Below are positions 9,294-17,704 of a stretch of 64,000 nucleotides of DNA, in pieces. The stretch is from Congregibacter brevis (GTDB lineage Bacteria; Pseudomonadota; Gammaproteobacteria; Pseudomonadales; Halieaceae), in assembly GCF_045689245.1 (NCBI RefSeq), contig NZ_CP136865.1:496001-560000 (forward strand), read 5' to 3'. Made by a program: the position numbers and the translations under genes. The notes below the pieces were generated by a model. That model had not been told where the DNA came from. It did no database searches and saw nothing but the letters and a program-made list of their open reading frames with translations. Numbering within the stretch: position 1 is the stretch's first letter; every line of letters starts with the position of its first letter.

Positions 9294-9313
9294 AGGTGAT
9301 TCCTTGATGGTTT

Positions 9314-10675
9314 TTAGTGGGATAGGGGGGTAACAGAATTTGAGGTAGGTGGATCAAACGATGCATTCATCTGAAGCTCAGCCGAGCGGGTTTGCGATGT
9401 TTGACGAAATGCGACGTTATCGAAGAGTCGGCCAAGGAAGACTCCCGTGACCGTCCAGACAGCGGCGATGCAAGCCCCGACAATAGCGACGGCCGCGAGG
9501 CCCAAACCAACACCCTCGGTGAGGAGAGCAAACAGCGAACCACTGATGGCATCACCACCGCGATACACAACCACGTCGATGACGGGTTTAGCTTTGAACC
9601 GTTCTTCGGTAGTGACCTGAGTAAAAAGCAGCTCTCGGGCAGGGCGTGTCACGGCGTAGTTGCCTACGCGTCGAGTCGCCTGCAGCGCCAGGAGGACCAC
9701 AATACTTGGTGCCGCGGCAAGTACTAACAGACCAAGCATCACGGCGACAGGAACTAGCGCCAGCGTAGTTGCCATTCCCAAGCGTTGCACGAGACGTCCG
9801 GTCAAAAGAAAAGCGAAGAGAAAGGTAAGACTGTTTACTATCCAATCGATCCCGCCAAGAATCTGCGCTCTTTCTGGACGGCTATACGCTGCGAGTAAGT
9901 TTTTTTGCTCAAAATAAACAAAAGAACCCACGAACACATAAAGAACAATAAAGGCTGCTATCGCAAGCAGATAAGGCTTGGACAGTACGTCGCGAAAGCC
10001 CGACCACCAATCCCCGCTAATACGGTGTTCCGCAAAGTCCACCTCAGCGTCGACATTACCTAACTGCGTCAACTTCAGCCGCCGAACATAGACAATCAAC
10101 GGTACAACCAAGAGCAAGCCCAGGGCAGCAATCAGCATCAGCTTGTCTAAACCTAAAGAACCGGCGAATAGAGTGGGTATGCCGGGCCCCAGGATAGCCC
10201 CGGCACTCGCCCCCGATCCGATAATGGCAAACAGGCGCTGCCCTTGTTCACGTCTAAAGGTATCGGCCATGAAGCTCCAGAACACCGATAAATTGAACAA
10301 ACCGAAAGCAGCTACCCAAAGGTAGAACCCTTTCTCAACCCAGGTAGGATCTGCCAATAGCGGCGTTACATAAAAAAAGAGCACAAAGCTCGTCGCAAAG
10401 CCTCCATAAACAGTCGGTACCACCCATCGAAAAGGCAGCCGTGAGATACATAAACTATATAGGGCAACAAGAGCTGCACTCAGAAAGAACTGTAAATTCC
10501 AAAGAAGACTAACCTCAGCATCAGTCCAGTCGCTGGCCATGGCGTCGCGCACGGGCCGTAACACGAAGTAAGAAGCCATTAACAAAAAGACGATGAGAAA
10601 GGACACACCTACGGCCCGCTGCTCGTCGGATTTTATTAGTGTCAAGCGCACAAAAGCTTTGTCGATCATGCTCAC
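9314..10675 (-). CDS. MFS-like NTP/NDP exchange-type transporter
   Basis: This 453-residue polytopic membrane protein has about 12 hydrophobic segments. The N-terminal part (SYFVLRPVRDAMASDW) and the central LFAIIGSGASAGAILGPGI block resemble the ATP:ADP antiporter-like (Tlc/NTT) branch found in free-living proteobacteria. The substrate is not provable from sequence, and these free-living homologues are poorly characterised. The start codon overlaps the stop of the dehydrogenase gene as ATGA (10672-10675), indicating translational coupling. The SnoaL-like gene follows 20 bases downstream. A role in nucleotide exchange, as in intracellular parasites, should not be assumed. Confidence 0.75.
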   Translation of the reverse strand: MSMIDKAFVRLTLIKSDEQRAVGVSFLIVFLLMASYFVLRPVRDAMASDWTDAEVSLLWNLQFFLSAALVALYSLCISRLPFRWVVPTVYGGFATSFVLFFYVTPLLADPTWVEKGFYLWVAAFGLFNLSVFWSFMADTFRREQGQRLFAIIGSGASAGAILGPGIPTLFAGSLGLDKLMLIAALGLLLVVPLIVYVRRLKLTQLGNVDAEVDFAEHRISGDWWSGFRDVLSKPYLLAIAAFIVLYVFVGSFVYFEQKNLLAAYSRPERAQILGGIDWIVNSLTFLFAFLLTGRLVQRLGMATTLALVPVAVMLGLLVLAAAPSIVVLLALQATRRVGNYAVTRPARELLFTQVTTEERFKAKPVIDVVVYRGGDAISGSLFALLTEGVGLGLAAVAIVGACIAAVWTVTGVFLGRLFDNVAFRQTSQTRSAELQMNASFDPPTSNSVTPLSH

Positions 10676-11634
10676 CGGTCGCCCTCAAGTAACAGCGTCT
10701 CGAAGCTTCGAGCTAGATCATCGGCAGATTGGGAATAGAGCTGACCTTCATTGAGCTCAACAATGCGCCGTAGTGCCCTCGACACAGCGTAGTGGGCCTC
10801 GTTCGCATTGGGCGCGACTAAATAGCGACGCTTTGGAGTCTCCGAGGTCATAAACTCGTAAACAGCATCAGCAACGGGAATAGGTGCCGCCTGCTGCGAG
10901 CGATCCGCCTTGGTGAAACTCGCAAATCGCTTTATTTCATCCTCGTACAAAGAACTACGCTCGCCATCTTCTATTTCTGCGATGCGTCGTTGCATGTTCT
11001 TCATGATGTCCGAGCGAAAGTTACCCGGCTCAACCACACTCACCTGAACATCAAATTTCGCGAGCTCCGCAGCGAGGGAGTCGGTAAAGCCCTCAATAGC
11101 GTGCTTACTCATTGCATAGGGGCCCATTAGCTGCCCTGAGAAGAGTCCAGCTATCGAGCCTGTGGTCGTGATACGCCCTTGATTTTCAATTAGAAGGGGG
11201 GCAAAAGCTTTGGTGACGCGGTAGGGACCAAAGACATTTACGTCCATGATGAACTGCATGTCGCGCTCAGTTACTTCGATCAGTGGATCAAACAAAAAGA
11301 CCCCTGCATTGTTCACCAGGCCATACAAACCGCGACCGCCCTGACTTATCTCGTTCACTGCGGCGTCGATTTCGTCCTGCAGAGTCACATCCAGACGTAT
11401 GCCTTGGATGTTTGCAACGGCACTGAGAGCTTCTATGTCCCTCGCTTTACGCGCTCCGGCGTATACAAAAAATCCACGCTCAGCCAAAGTAAGTGCGATC
11501 TGCTTGCCGATGCCAGAACTAGCGCCGGTGACTAAAACAGCCTTCTGGCCAGCTTGAGTCGAGGCCGAAACAGCTCCTGCGAACAATGAAATGCTCAGCA
11601 AGCACGACAATAAAAGTGTGATGATGTGTGGCAT
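10672..11634 (-). CDS. Short-chain dehydrogenase/reductase with N-terminal signal or anchor
   Basis: This classical SDR is about 320 residues from the preferred ATG 11634, which has AGGGGC at ribosome-site distance. A hydrophobic N-terminal segment (MPHIITLLLSCLLSISLFAG) precedes the Rossmann motif VLVTGASSGIGKQIAL. The NNAG motif (GLVNNAGVF), the catalytic Ser in TGSIAG and the YAMSK active site (GPYAMSKHAIEG) are all present. An export signal or membrane anchor on an SDR is unusual, since the nicotinamide cofactor is cytoplasmic, so the hydrophobic segment may be an anchor. An upstream in-frame TTG would give 371 residues but runs through the promoter region. It is coupled to the transporter gene downstream. 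Confidence 0.85.
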   Translation of the reverse strand: MPHIITLLLSCLLSISLFAGAVSASTQAGQKAVLVTGASSGIGKQIALTLAERGFFVYAGARKARDIEALSAVANIQGIRLDVTLQDEIDAAVNEISQGGRGLYGLVNNAGVFLFDPLIEVTERDMQFIMDVNVFGPYRVTKAFAPLLIENQGRITTTGSIAGLFSGQLMGPYAMSKHAIEGFTDSLAAELAKFDVQVSVVEPGNFRSDIMKNMQRRIAEIEDGERSSLYEDEIKRFASFTKADRSQQAAPIPVADAVYEFMTSETPKRRYLVAPNANEAHYAVSRALRRIVELNEGQLYSQSADDLARSFETLLLEGDR

Positions 11635-11724
11635 AGCAGTGCCCCTGGTGAGTGATCGAGAGGCGACCCTAAAACTTGGTGTCTCTCTGAACCGGGCAAA
11701 GTAGACGAGAGCCGTCTGCAGGTA

Positions 11725-11782
11725 GACCAATGCCAAAACTGTGACGAATCGCAGATTCGTCGACCAAATAGGGGCATTGGTC
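11725..11782. repeat. Nested inverted repeats between SDR and LytS genes
   Basis: An outer perfect 10-base inverted repeat (GACCAATGCC at 11725-11734 and GGCATTGGTC at 11773-11782) encloses a perfect 8-base inverted repeat with a 3-base spacer (GACGAATCGCAGATTCGTC at 11743-11761). The two are almost concentric. They sit in the 240-base divergent promoter region between the SDR operon and the lytS-like gene. They could be an operator for a dimeric regulator or a cruciform or hairpin in the SDR leader. No T-run follows on either strand, so this is not a terminator. Confidence 0.6.
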
Positions 11783-11874
11783 GACAACTGAGGCTTGAAA
11801 GGCGAGCTTGAACTTGTCCTCGCGCCGGATTCAGTTAGATTAATTCTTTTGGCGAGACAAGAACGCGATTCGCA

Positions 11875-12969
11875 GTGTCTAGAAAATTTTCCCCACGGCT
11901 ACTCCTTCTCCAAGGCGCATTCTGGACCGTGGTCTTTACGCTTAATGTTGGACCACAGTGGCAGAAGTATGGGTCGCCACGCGAGCTTTTTGAGGTGGTT
12001 GGCACAACCACTGCTTTACAAGCACTTGTTGCACTGATCGCATTACGATATCTGGTGCCCCACCTATTGGATCGCGGGCGCGTGAAGCAATTCGGCATAC
12101 TTTTGCTGGTGCTGCTATTCGTTGTTGCTGAATCAAACATTCTGTTCAGTTACTTTTATTTGGAGCCGGCGTACCCCGACTCTTACGGCAAGTACTATCA
12201 AATATTGAGTGACTTGAGCCTCATCGAAAGACTTGGGTTTTCGTCAATGATTCGATGGATCGTATTCTCTAAACTACCGCTGTTTTTCTTTCCTGCCGCG
12301 GTACTTATTGCTGTTGATTACTATCAGAGGCAACAGAGTGTTTTAGCGCTGCGTGAGCAAAAGCGCAGCGCCGAATTGGACGCACTCAAAAACCAACTCA
12401 ATCCACACTTTATCTTCAACACTCTTAACAACATTTACGCATTGGCTATCAAAGGATCAGATCAAACGGCCGAAGCAATAGCAAAGTTATCCGGCATCCT
12501 CGATTACGTGCTGTATCGATGTAACAGTGAATACGTGTCGTTAAACGACGAAGTCAATATGATTGATGATTACATTGCACTTGAGCGCCTGCGCTTTGGT
12601 GATCGCCTGGCTATTTCTTTTGTAAACGAAGTGCGGGAACCTGTAGAAATTGCCCCACTACTTTTTCTGACGCTAATTGAAAACGCCTTCAAACATGGGG
12701 CGAGCCAAGCGCTTGATACTGCCACAGTCGATCTATCTCTATCGGCCTCAGAAAAACAAATTGCTTTTGAAGTGAGTAACAGCACATCGCCTAGCTCGTC
12801 GTCTGATAAACCATCTAATGCAGCAGCAGGAGACCGCCCGCCTGGCATTGGCTTGAAAAATCTGCGGCGACAACTCGACCTGCTATACCCGAATGCCCAT
12901 CGCTTAAGCATCAACGAGTCGGACAAACAATTTACTGCTCGCCTAGTTGTTGAGCGCGATCAAAAGTGA
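11875..12969 (+). CDS. LytS/YehU-type sensor histidine kinase
   Basis: This 364-residue membrane sensor kinase has about four hydrophobic segments in the first 140 residues. A coiled linker follows (QRQQSVLALREQKRSAELDALKNQL), then the His_kinase block NPHFIFNTLNNIYAL with the phospho-acceptor His. The C-terminal ATPase domain has an N-box (FLTLIENAFKHGA) and a G-box (PPGIGLKNLRRQLDLLYP). The start is GTG 11875 with a weak ribosome site. Its last bases overlap the next gene (GTGA), so it is coupled to the LytTR regulator, its evident partner. The signal is unknown. Confidence 0.9.
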   Translation: MSRKFSPRLLLLQGAFWTVVFTLNVGPQWQKYGSPRELFEVVGTTTALQALVALIALRYLVPHLLDRGRVKQFGILLLVLLFVVAESNILFSYFYLEPAYPDSYGKYYQILSDLSLIERLGFSSMIRWIVFSKLPLFFFPAAVLIAVDYYQRQQSVLALREQKRSAELDALKNQLNPHFIFNTLNNIYALAIKGSDQTAEAIAKLSGILDYVLYRCNSEYVSLNDEVNMIDDYIALERLRFGDRLAISFVNEVREPVEIAPLLFLTLIENAFKHGASQALDTATVDLSLSASEKQIAFEVSNSTSPSSSSDKPSNAAAGDRPPGIGLKNLRRQLDLLYPNAHRLSINESDKQFTARLVVERDQK

Positions 12970-13682
12970 GTCACGCACGCTACCGCTGCATTGTTGTCGA
13001 CGATGAGTTACTCGGCAGAGAGCTCATAGAGTCGCATCTCGACCAACTCCCTCAGTTTGAGGTTGTCGGTTCCTGTGGGAGTGCAATCGAAGCCGGTGAA
13101 TTACTGAGCAAGGTAAAAGTAGACTTGCTGTTTTTGGATATTCAGATGCCTGTGCTTAAGGGCACGGACTTTTATCAAAGCTTAAGCAATCCACCCAGCG
13201 TCATTTTTACAACGGCTTACCGGGACTACGCTCTGGATGGTTTCGAGCTAGAGGCTGTCGACTACTTACTTAAACCAATTACCTTTCCGCGTTTCTTTAA
13301 GGCTGTCGGGCGATTTCTCGCCGTTCAGCGAGATAACGGGCATAGCGATTTTAATCCCGAAGACGTCACGAAGAACTCAGTGTTTATTCGGGCAAATAGG
13401 AAAGACGTCCGGCTTTTACTAGCAGACATTTACTACGTGCAGGGCCTCAAGGACTATGTGCGTATCCACACGAAAGATTCGGTGTACACCGTCAAGGAAA
13501 CAATGACATCTCTAACAGAGCGCCTGGGTAATGGTTTTGTCCGGGTGCATAGATCCTATGTTGTGAATCAACATCGGGTCACTGCCATAACCCACACTGA
13601 CGTTGAGGTCGGAGACATGGAGATTCCCATTGGTGAGACGTATCGAGATGCCGCTTTTCAATCCCTTGGTAATGCTAGGTAG
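12966..13682 (+). CDS. LytTR-family response regulator
   Basis: This 238-residue regulator has an N-terminal receiver domain (acidic VVDDE; phospho-acceptor Asp in LFLDIQMPVLKG; Lys in YLLKPI). It ends in a LytTR DNA-binding domain (VFIRANRKDVRLLLADIYYVQGLKDYVRI through GFVRVHRSYVVNQHRV). The GTG start at 12966 overlaps the kinase stop codon. LytTR proteins usually bind paired direct repeats. None was recognised nearby, although the divergent region upstream of the kinase carries a striking inverted repeat. The target may include the adjacent SDR-transporter operon, an inference from position. Confidence 0.92.
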   Translation: MSHARYRCIVVDDELLGRELIESHLDQLPQFEVVGSCGSAIEAGELLSKVKVDLLFLDIQMPVLKGTDFYQSLSNPPSVIFTTAYRDYALDGFELEAVDYLLKPITFPRFFKAVGRFLAVQRDNGHSDFNPEDVTKNSVFIRANRKDVRLLLADIYYVQGLKDYVRIHTKDSVYTVKETMTSLTERLGNGFVRVHRSYVVNQHRVTAITHTDVEVGDMEIPIGETYRDAAFQSLGNAR

Positions 13683-13685
13683 CTA

Positions 13686-13993
13686 AGGGGTGTAGGGCGC
13701 CTACTAGGATGCTGAGGCCGCATGGGGATGAATACCGAAAAAGCATCGGGATCAACGAGCCTGTTTACCGATACAAACGCTGAGTAAAAAACCAGCACTT
13801 CAAAGGCCTGGTCGCCGTCGGCAACCGTAAGTTGCCAAGATGTACAGCCGCGAGTATGCCGTAGCGCTAAAAAACAGTTAGAGACACATCACCAAGACTG
13901 ACGGTTTCACCCTCTTCAACGATACGATCCACCGCAGCAGACGGGACCTTGAAATCATCAGGACCTGAGGTCACTCCTGCGCTAGACTCTTTG
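13686..13993 (-). pseudogene. Relic of a subclass B3-like metallo-beta-lactamase-fold gene
   Basis: The ~310 bases between the LytTR gene and the next oxidoreductase are not empty. Read on the minus strand, one frame gives DDFKVPSAAVDRIVEEGETV then SLGDVSLTVF and a stop. One base shifted, the next frame gives LALRHTRGCTSWQ, then LTVADGDQAFEVLVF and NRLVDPDAF. Together these match the C-terminal part of B3-type metallo-beta-lactamase-like proteins, including the zinc His in the HTxGC motif. The shift falls at a run of six A (13869-13874, plus strand), as if one base had been lost. The 5' half of the gene is gone, and the 3' end drifts into the LytTR gene. No promoter or start is visible. Confidence 0.75.
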
Positions 13994-13994
13994 C

Positions 13995-15008
13995 ATGACT
14001 AGACTCTCTGTTCTCGACCTTGCAAACATCGGCGACGGCTTTACTCCCGCAGACGCCCTTGCCAATGCCCTCGACCTCGCACAGAACGCAGAAGCTGCCG
14101 GCTATCATAGGTTCTGGCTCGCCGAGCATCACAACTTTGATGGCATTGCTAGCGCCGCCACCGCAGTGTGCATTGGTCACGTTGCCGGTGGCACCAACAC
14201 CATAAGGGTGGGTGCTGGCGGTGTGATGCTACCCAACCACTCACCCTTGGTAATTGCAGAGCAGTTCGGCACTCTCGAAACGCTTTACCCGGGACGCATT
14301 GATCTGGGCCTAGGTCGAGCGCCGGGTACCGACCAGAACACCATGCGAGCAATGCGTCGCAGTGCAAACTCATCAGAGCAGTTTCCTCAGGATGTGATGG
14401 AATTGCAGAGCTTGCTGGGACCACCGCAGGACGGCCAGTCTCTACGTGCAATTCCCGGTGAGGGGACCAACGTTCCACTGTGGATACTCGGATCTAGTCT
14501 GTTCGGCGCACAGCTCGCTGCTATGCTGGGACTACCCTATGCGTTTGCATCGCACTTCGCGCCGCAAGCGCTTCATCAAGCTATACAAATCTATCGCGAA
14601 CGTTTCCAACCATCAGCACAGCTTGCCAAACCTCATGTAATGGTCAGCTGTAACGCGATCGTTGCCGACACAGAAGCCGAAGCAAAGCGGCTATTCACCT
14701 CATCCCAGCAAACATTTACTCGCATGGTGCGCGGTGGTCGAGGCAAGCTACCCCCACCCATCGACGATATCGAAACCTTCTGGTCCAGCGCCGAGAAAGC
14801 ACAGGTTTCGTCAATGCTGGCATGCTCATTTTATGGTTCTCCCGAGACAATTCGGGCGAAGATTCAACCCCTAGTAGACGCAACGGATGCTGACGAGCTC
14901 ATGGTCTCCGCCGCAATTTGGGATCACCGTGCTCGGGTACGCTCCTTTGAGCTACTTGCTCATGCGATGGGGCAAGCGGCTGAACCGGCGGCACTCAAAT
15001 CCGCGTGA
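13995..15008 (+). CDS. Luciferase-like (LLM class) flavin-dependent oxidoreductase
   Basis: This 337-residue protein is of the bacterial-luciferase superfamily, single-component YhbW/MsnO8 type. Typical blocks are FWLAEHHNFDGIASAATAV (residue ~40), IRVGAGGVMLPNHSPLVIAEQFGTLETLYPGRIDLGLGRAPGTD (residues ~70-110) and a C-terminal PETIRAKIQPLVD. It probably uses reduced FMN; the substrate is unknown. The start is ATG 13995. Its end overlaps the next gene by four bases. A putative FMN reductase at 20886 could supply flavin, but it is not adjacent. Confidence 0.9.
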   Translation: MTRLSVLDLANIGDGFTPADALANALDLAQNAEAAGYHRFWLAEHHNFDGIASAATAVCIGHVAGGTNTIRVGAGGVMLPNHSPLVIAEQFGTLETLYPGRIDLGLGRAPGTDQNTMRAMRRSANSSEQFPQDVMELQSLLGPPQDGQSLRAIPGEGTNVPLWILGSSLFGAQLAAMLGLPYAFASHFAPQALHQAIQIYRERFQPSAQLAKPHVMVSCNAIVADTEAEAKRLFTSSQQTFTRMVRGGRGKLPPPIDDIETFWSSAEKAQVSSMLACSFYGSPETIRAKIQPLVDATDADELMVSAAIWDHRARVRSFELLAHAMGQAAEPAALKSA

Positions 15009-15727
15009 GCAAATCAGACCCCATCAAATGGACAAAGCTCTTGGCGGAGTCCGCCGCGATTGTCGCCAGTATTCTCCTCGCGTTTGCTATCGATGCCTGG
15101 TGGGACGAACGGAAAGAACGGCGCTATGAGCAAGAGACCGTATTGGGACTCAAAGCAGAGTATGAAGAACACTACAAAGACATTAGCTGGCAGATAGACT
15201 TTCACGGAGAGCTTCTCAGGGGTATTACCACATTGCTCCAAGCTTGCTCTATGGGCAGATACGAAGACGCAGGGGCAAGCATCGACGACGCCGTCTGGGC
15301 CTCACTGGTGCCCGTAACGACCGACCTCGGGTCCAGCGTTCGCGACTCATTGATTAACTCTGGACGAATCGAAATTATCAGCAATATTGAGCTGCGTAAG
15401 AAGCTCGCCGATTGGGACAGATATGTTGATGAATTAACAGATACGCAGTTGGATAGTGCTGATCTCGTGAGGGACCAACTCATGCCCTACTACGCGAAGC
15501 ACGGAATAGGGCTAGCCCATGGGAATACCGACAAGGATGGCACTCCTTGGCCCATAGTAACAAAACCCTCTAACCCGAACTCCGAGGCTTTCGCGCTGCT
15601 GTTCAAAGATCGAGCCTACTGTACAACCCTTGAGTTTCGCTATGCGAACATGAACCATACTCTAGATGAGTATCGATACGTTTTAGAGGCAATCGAAGAA
15701 ATACAAAGTTTGCTCGAAGAGCCATAG
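15005..15727 (+). CDS. Single-pass membrane protein of unknown function (DUF6090-like)
   Basis: This 240-residue protein has one N-terminal membrane helix (LLAESAAIVASILLAFAIDAWW) directly followed by a charged stretch (DERKERRYEQETVLGLKAEY) and a helical soluble domain. The architecture recalls the DUF6090-like group (short N-tail, hydrophobic helix ending in a W-containing cap, then helices), but I cannot confirm membership. A second protein of the same plan is at 59220. The GTG start at 15005 overlaps the LLM oxidoreductase stop (GTGA), so it is translationally coupled. Function unknown. Confidence 0.7.
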   Translation: MSKSDPIKWTKLLAESAAIVASILLAFAIDAWWDERKERRYEQETVLGLKAEYEEHYKDISWQIDFHGELLRGITTLLQACSMGRYEDAGASIDDAVWASLVPVTTDLGSSVRDSLINSGRIEIISNIELRKKLADWDRYVDELTDTQLDSADLVRDQLMPYYAKHGIGLAHGNTDKDGTPWPIVTKPSNPNSEAFALLFKDRAYCTTLEFRYANMNHTLDEYRYVLEAIEEIQSLLEEP

Positions 15728-15741
15728 TTAGGGAGAAGCCC

Positions 15742-16107
15742 ATGAGCTACGTCGACGGTTATCTAATCGCAGTTCCCACTGAGAACAAACAGGCCTACAT
15801 TGATTTCGCAACGTCCAGCGATAGCATCTTTGTGGAAATGGGTGCCACGCGAGTCGTTCAGTGTTGGGGTGACGATGTGCCGGAAGGGAGCGTCACTGAT
15901 ATGCGAAAAGCGGTTCACGCGGAAGCAGAAGAATCCATCGTCTTCGCCTGGATCGAATGGCCAGACAAAGACACACGAGAAGCGGCAATGGCGAAAATGA
16001 TGGCAGACGATTTCGAAGATGATCGATTGGATTCTCAAAAGAACCCGATGCCCTTCGATGGCAGCCGTCTTATCTATGGCGGATTTCAGCAGATCATTGA
16101 ACTGTAG
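15742..16107 (+). CDS. DUF1428 (YbaA-like) protein
   Basis: This 121-residue cytoplasmic protein is of the DUF1428 family, recognisable from the start (MSYVDGYLIAVPTENKQAYIDFA) and from FAWIEWPDKDTREAAMAKMMAD. Family members adopt a dimeric alpha/beta-barrel-like ferredoxin fold; no enzymatic activity is established. A GGGAG ribosome site precedes ATG 15742. The gene is 14 bases after the membrane protein and 27 before the amidase, so all four genes from 13995 to 17661 may form one transcript. Confidence 0.88.
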   Translation: MSYVDGYLIAVPTENKQAYIDFATSSDSIFVEMGATRVVQCWGDDVPEGSVTDMRKAVHAEAEESIVFAWIEWPDKDTREAAMAKMMADDFEDDRLDSQKNPMPFDGSRLIYGGFQQIIEL

Positions 16108-16134
16108 GCTCAATATTTCTAAAAGGACATTGCC

Positions 16135-17661
16135 ATGAAACGACGACAGTTTTTGGCCGGTAGTGCGAGCCTGCTTGCTTTGACGGCCCAGTCCAACCAG
16201 CTATTTGCCCAGTCTTTCGCAGCAAGTCTTCCTTCGCAAATCACAGACCTCGATGCCACTGAACTATCCTTGGCTATACGCATGAAGCTGCTGAGCTGTG
16301 AAGAAGTCATGGCGGCGTATCTAAAGCACATTCATCGCTACAACCCGACTTACAATGCGATCGTCGCGCTCCAGGAAGACAACCTACTGCTAGAGGCAGC
16401 GCGGATAGCAGACCAGGAACTTGCGCAGGGTATCTATCACGGGTGGATGCACGGGATGCCTCACGCGATAAAAGACCTGGAAGCGGTAAAAGGGCTGCCC
16501 GTAAGCTACGGATCCCCTCTGTTTGAAGACTACATCGCCGAGACAGATGACCCCCTCCCGGCAAGCATCCGCCGCGCCGGCGCTATTTTTATCGGAAAAA
16601 CCAATACACCCGAATTTGGACTCGGTTCTCAATCCTACAACCCGGTTTATGGTGCAACCGGAAGCGCCTGGAACCCAGAGCTAACCGCGGGTGGCTCCAG
16701 TGGCGGCGCGGCCTCTGGATTAGGCACCCATATGCTGCCCGTGGCCGATGGCAGCGACATGATGGGATCTCTCCGCAATCCGGGGGCGTTTAACAATGTT
16801 ATTGGATTCAGGCCCAGTGCGGGGTTGATGGGAGGCGGCAATGCCTTTACCCGGGACTTGGCCACCACAGGGCCCATGGGACGAAACACTCGCGATGCAG
16901 TGCGCCTGCTCAATACCATCATGCCAAAGCCCGGGCTCGATGCGCCCCAAGCTCTGTGGTCTGCTGCAGAAAACGTCGCGGCGCCGGCTAGCCTCAAACT
17001 AAAGGGTCTTAAGCTAGCTTGGTTAAGCGACTTCGATGGCTATCTTGCTATGGAATCTGGCGTTCTCCCCTTGTGCGAGTCTGCGCTTTCAAACGTCACG
17101 GATGCCGGGGCTGCTATCGAGAAGATAACCCCACAGTTCGATATGGCCGATCTTTGGGACTGTTGGTTGACGCTTCGCAATCTGTCGCGAGTGGGCATGC
17201 GAGAGTGGTACGAGGATCCACAGAAGCGGCCACGCCTCAAACCCGAGTTACAGTGGGAGATCGAGCAGTCCTATGCCTTGACCGCGGAGGATATAAGCAG
17301 AGCCAAGGCAACGCGGTCCCGCTGGTATACCGAGCTCCAACGTTTGTTTGATACTTACGATTTTCTTCTATTACCCAGTGCGCAGGTTTTTCCCTTCGAC
17401 AAAAATGTGCATTGGCCTGGGACCGTAGGCGGGCGCAAAATGGATACCTACCATCGTTGGATGGAGGTGGTCATTCCCGGCAGTATTCCCGGGCTACCCG
17501 TTGCAAACCTACCCGCAGGTTTTGATAGCCAAAGGCGACCCATGGGTATTCAGGTGATGGGACCTTACGGCGACGACGCTAAAGTCCTTGGCTTCGCTGC
17601 CGCCTACGAGGGCATCACCGACTTTCTTGCCCAGCGCCCGGTCCTTGTGGAGCGTTACTAA
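16135..17661 (+). CDS. Exported amidase (amidase-signature family)
   Basis: This 508-residue amidase-signature enzyme hydrolyses a C-N bond in an unknown amide. The Ser-cisSer-Lys apparatus is visible: Lys113 in HAIKDLEAVKG, the GGSSGGAASG loop at 186-195 and the nucleophile Ser212 in GSDMMGSLRNPG. The N-terminus (MKRRQFLAGSASLLALTAQ) fits a twin-arginine signal (RRxFL) with a cleavage zone near residues 25-34, so it is probably periplasmic. This sets it apart from cytoplasmic GatA. It sits at the end of the LLM-DUF1428 gene run. The substrate cannot be inferred. Confidence 0.9.
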   Translation: MKRRQFLAGSASLLALTAQSNQLFAQSFAASLPSQITDLDATELSLAIRMKLLSCEEVMAAYLKHIHRYNPTYNAIVALQEDNLLLEAARIADQELAQGIYHGWMHGMPHAIKDLEAVKGLPVSYGSPLFEDYIAETDDPLPASIRRAGAIFIGKTNTPEFGLGSQSYNPVYGATGSAWNPELTAGGSSGGAASGLGTHMLPVADGSDMMGSLRNPGAFNNVIGFRPSAGLMGGGNAFTRDLATTGPMGRNTRDAVRLLNTIMPKPGLDAPQALWSAAENVAAPASLKLKGLKLAWLSDFDGYLAMESGVLPLCESALSNVTDAGAAIEKITPQFDMADLWDCWLTLRNLSRVGMREWYEDPQKRPRLKPELQWEIEQSYALTAEDISRAKATRSRWYTELQRLFDTYDFLLLPSAQVFPFDKNVHWPGTVGGRKMDTYHRWMEVVIPGSIPGLPVANLPAGFDSQRRPMGIQVMGPYGDDAKVLGFAAAYEGITDFLAQRPVLVERY

Positions 17662-17704
17662 CGAGGCGCTGTGAGTAGCTAAATACTCAAAGGCCTTTTC
17701 GTTC

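Noticed and set aside
11635..11787. 51-residue N-terminal extension of the SDR protein
   Set aside because: It runs through the divergent promoter and inverted repeats; ATG 11634 has a ribosome site and begins the signal-like segment.
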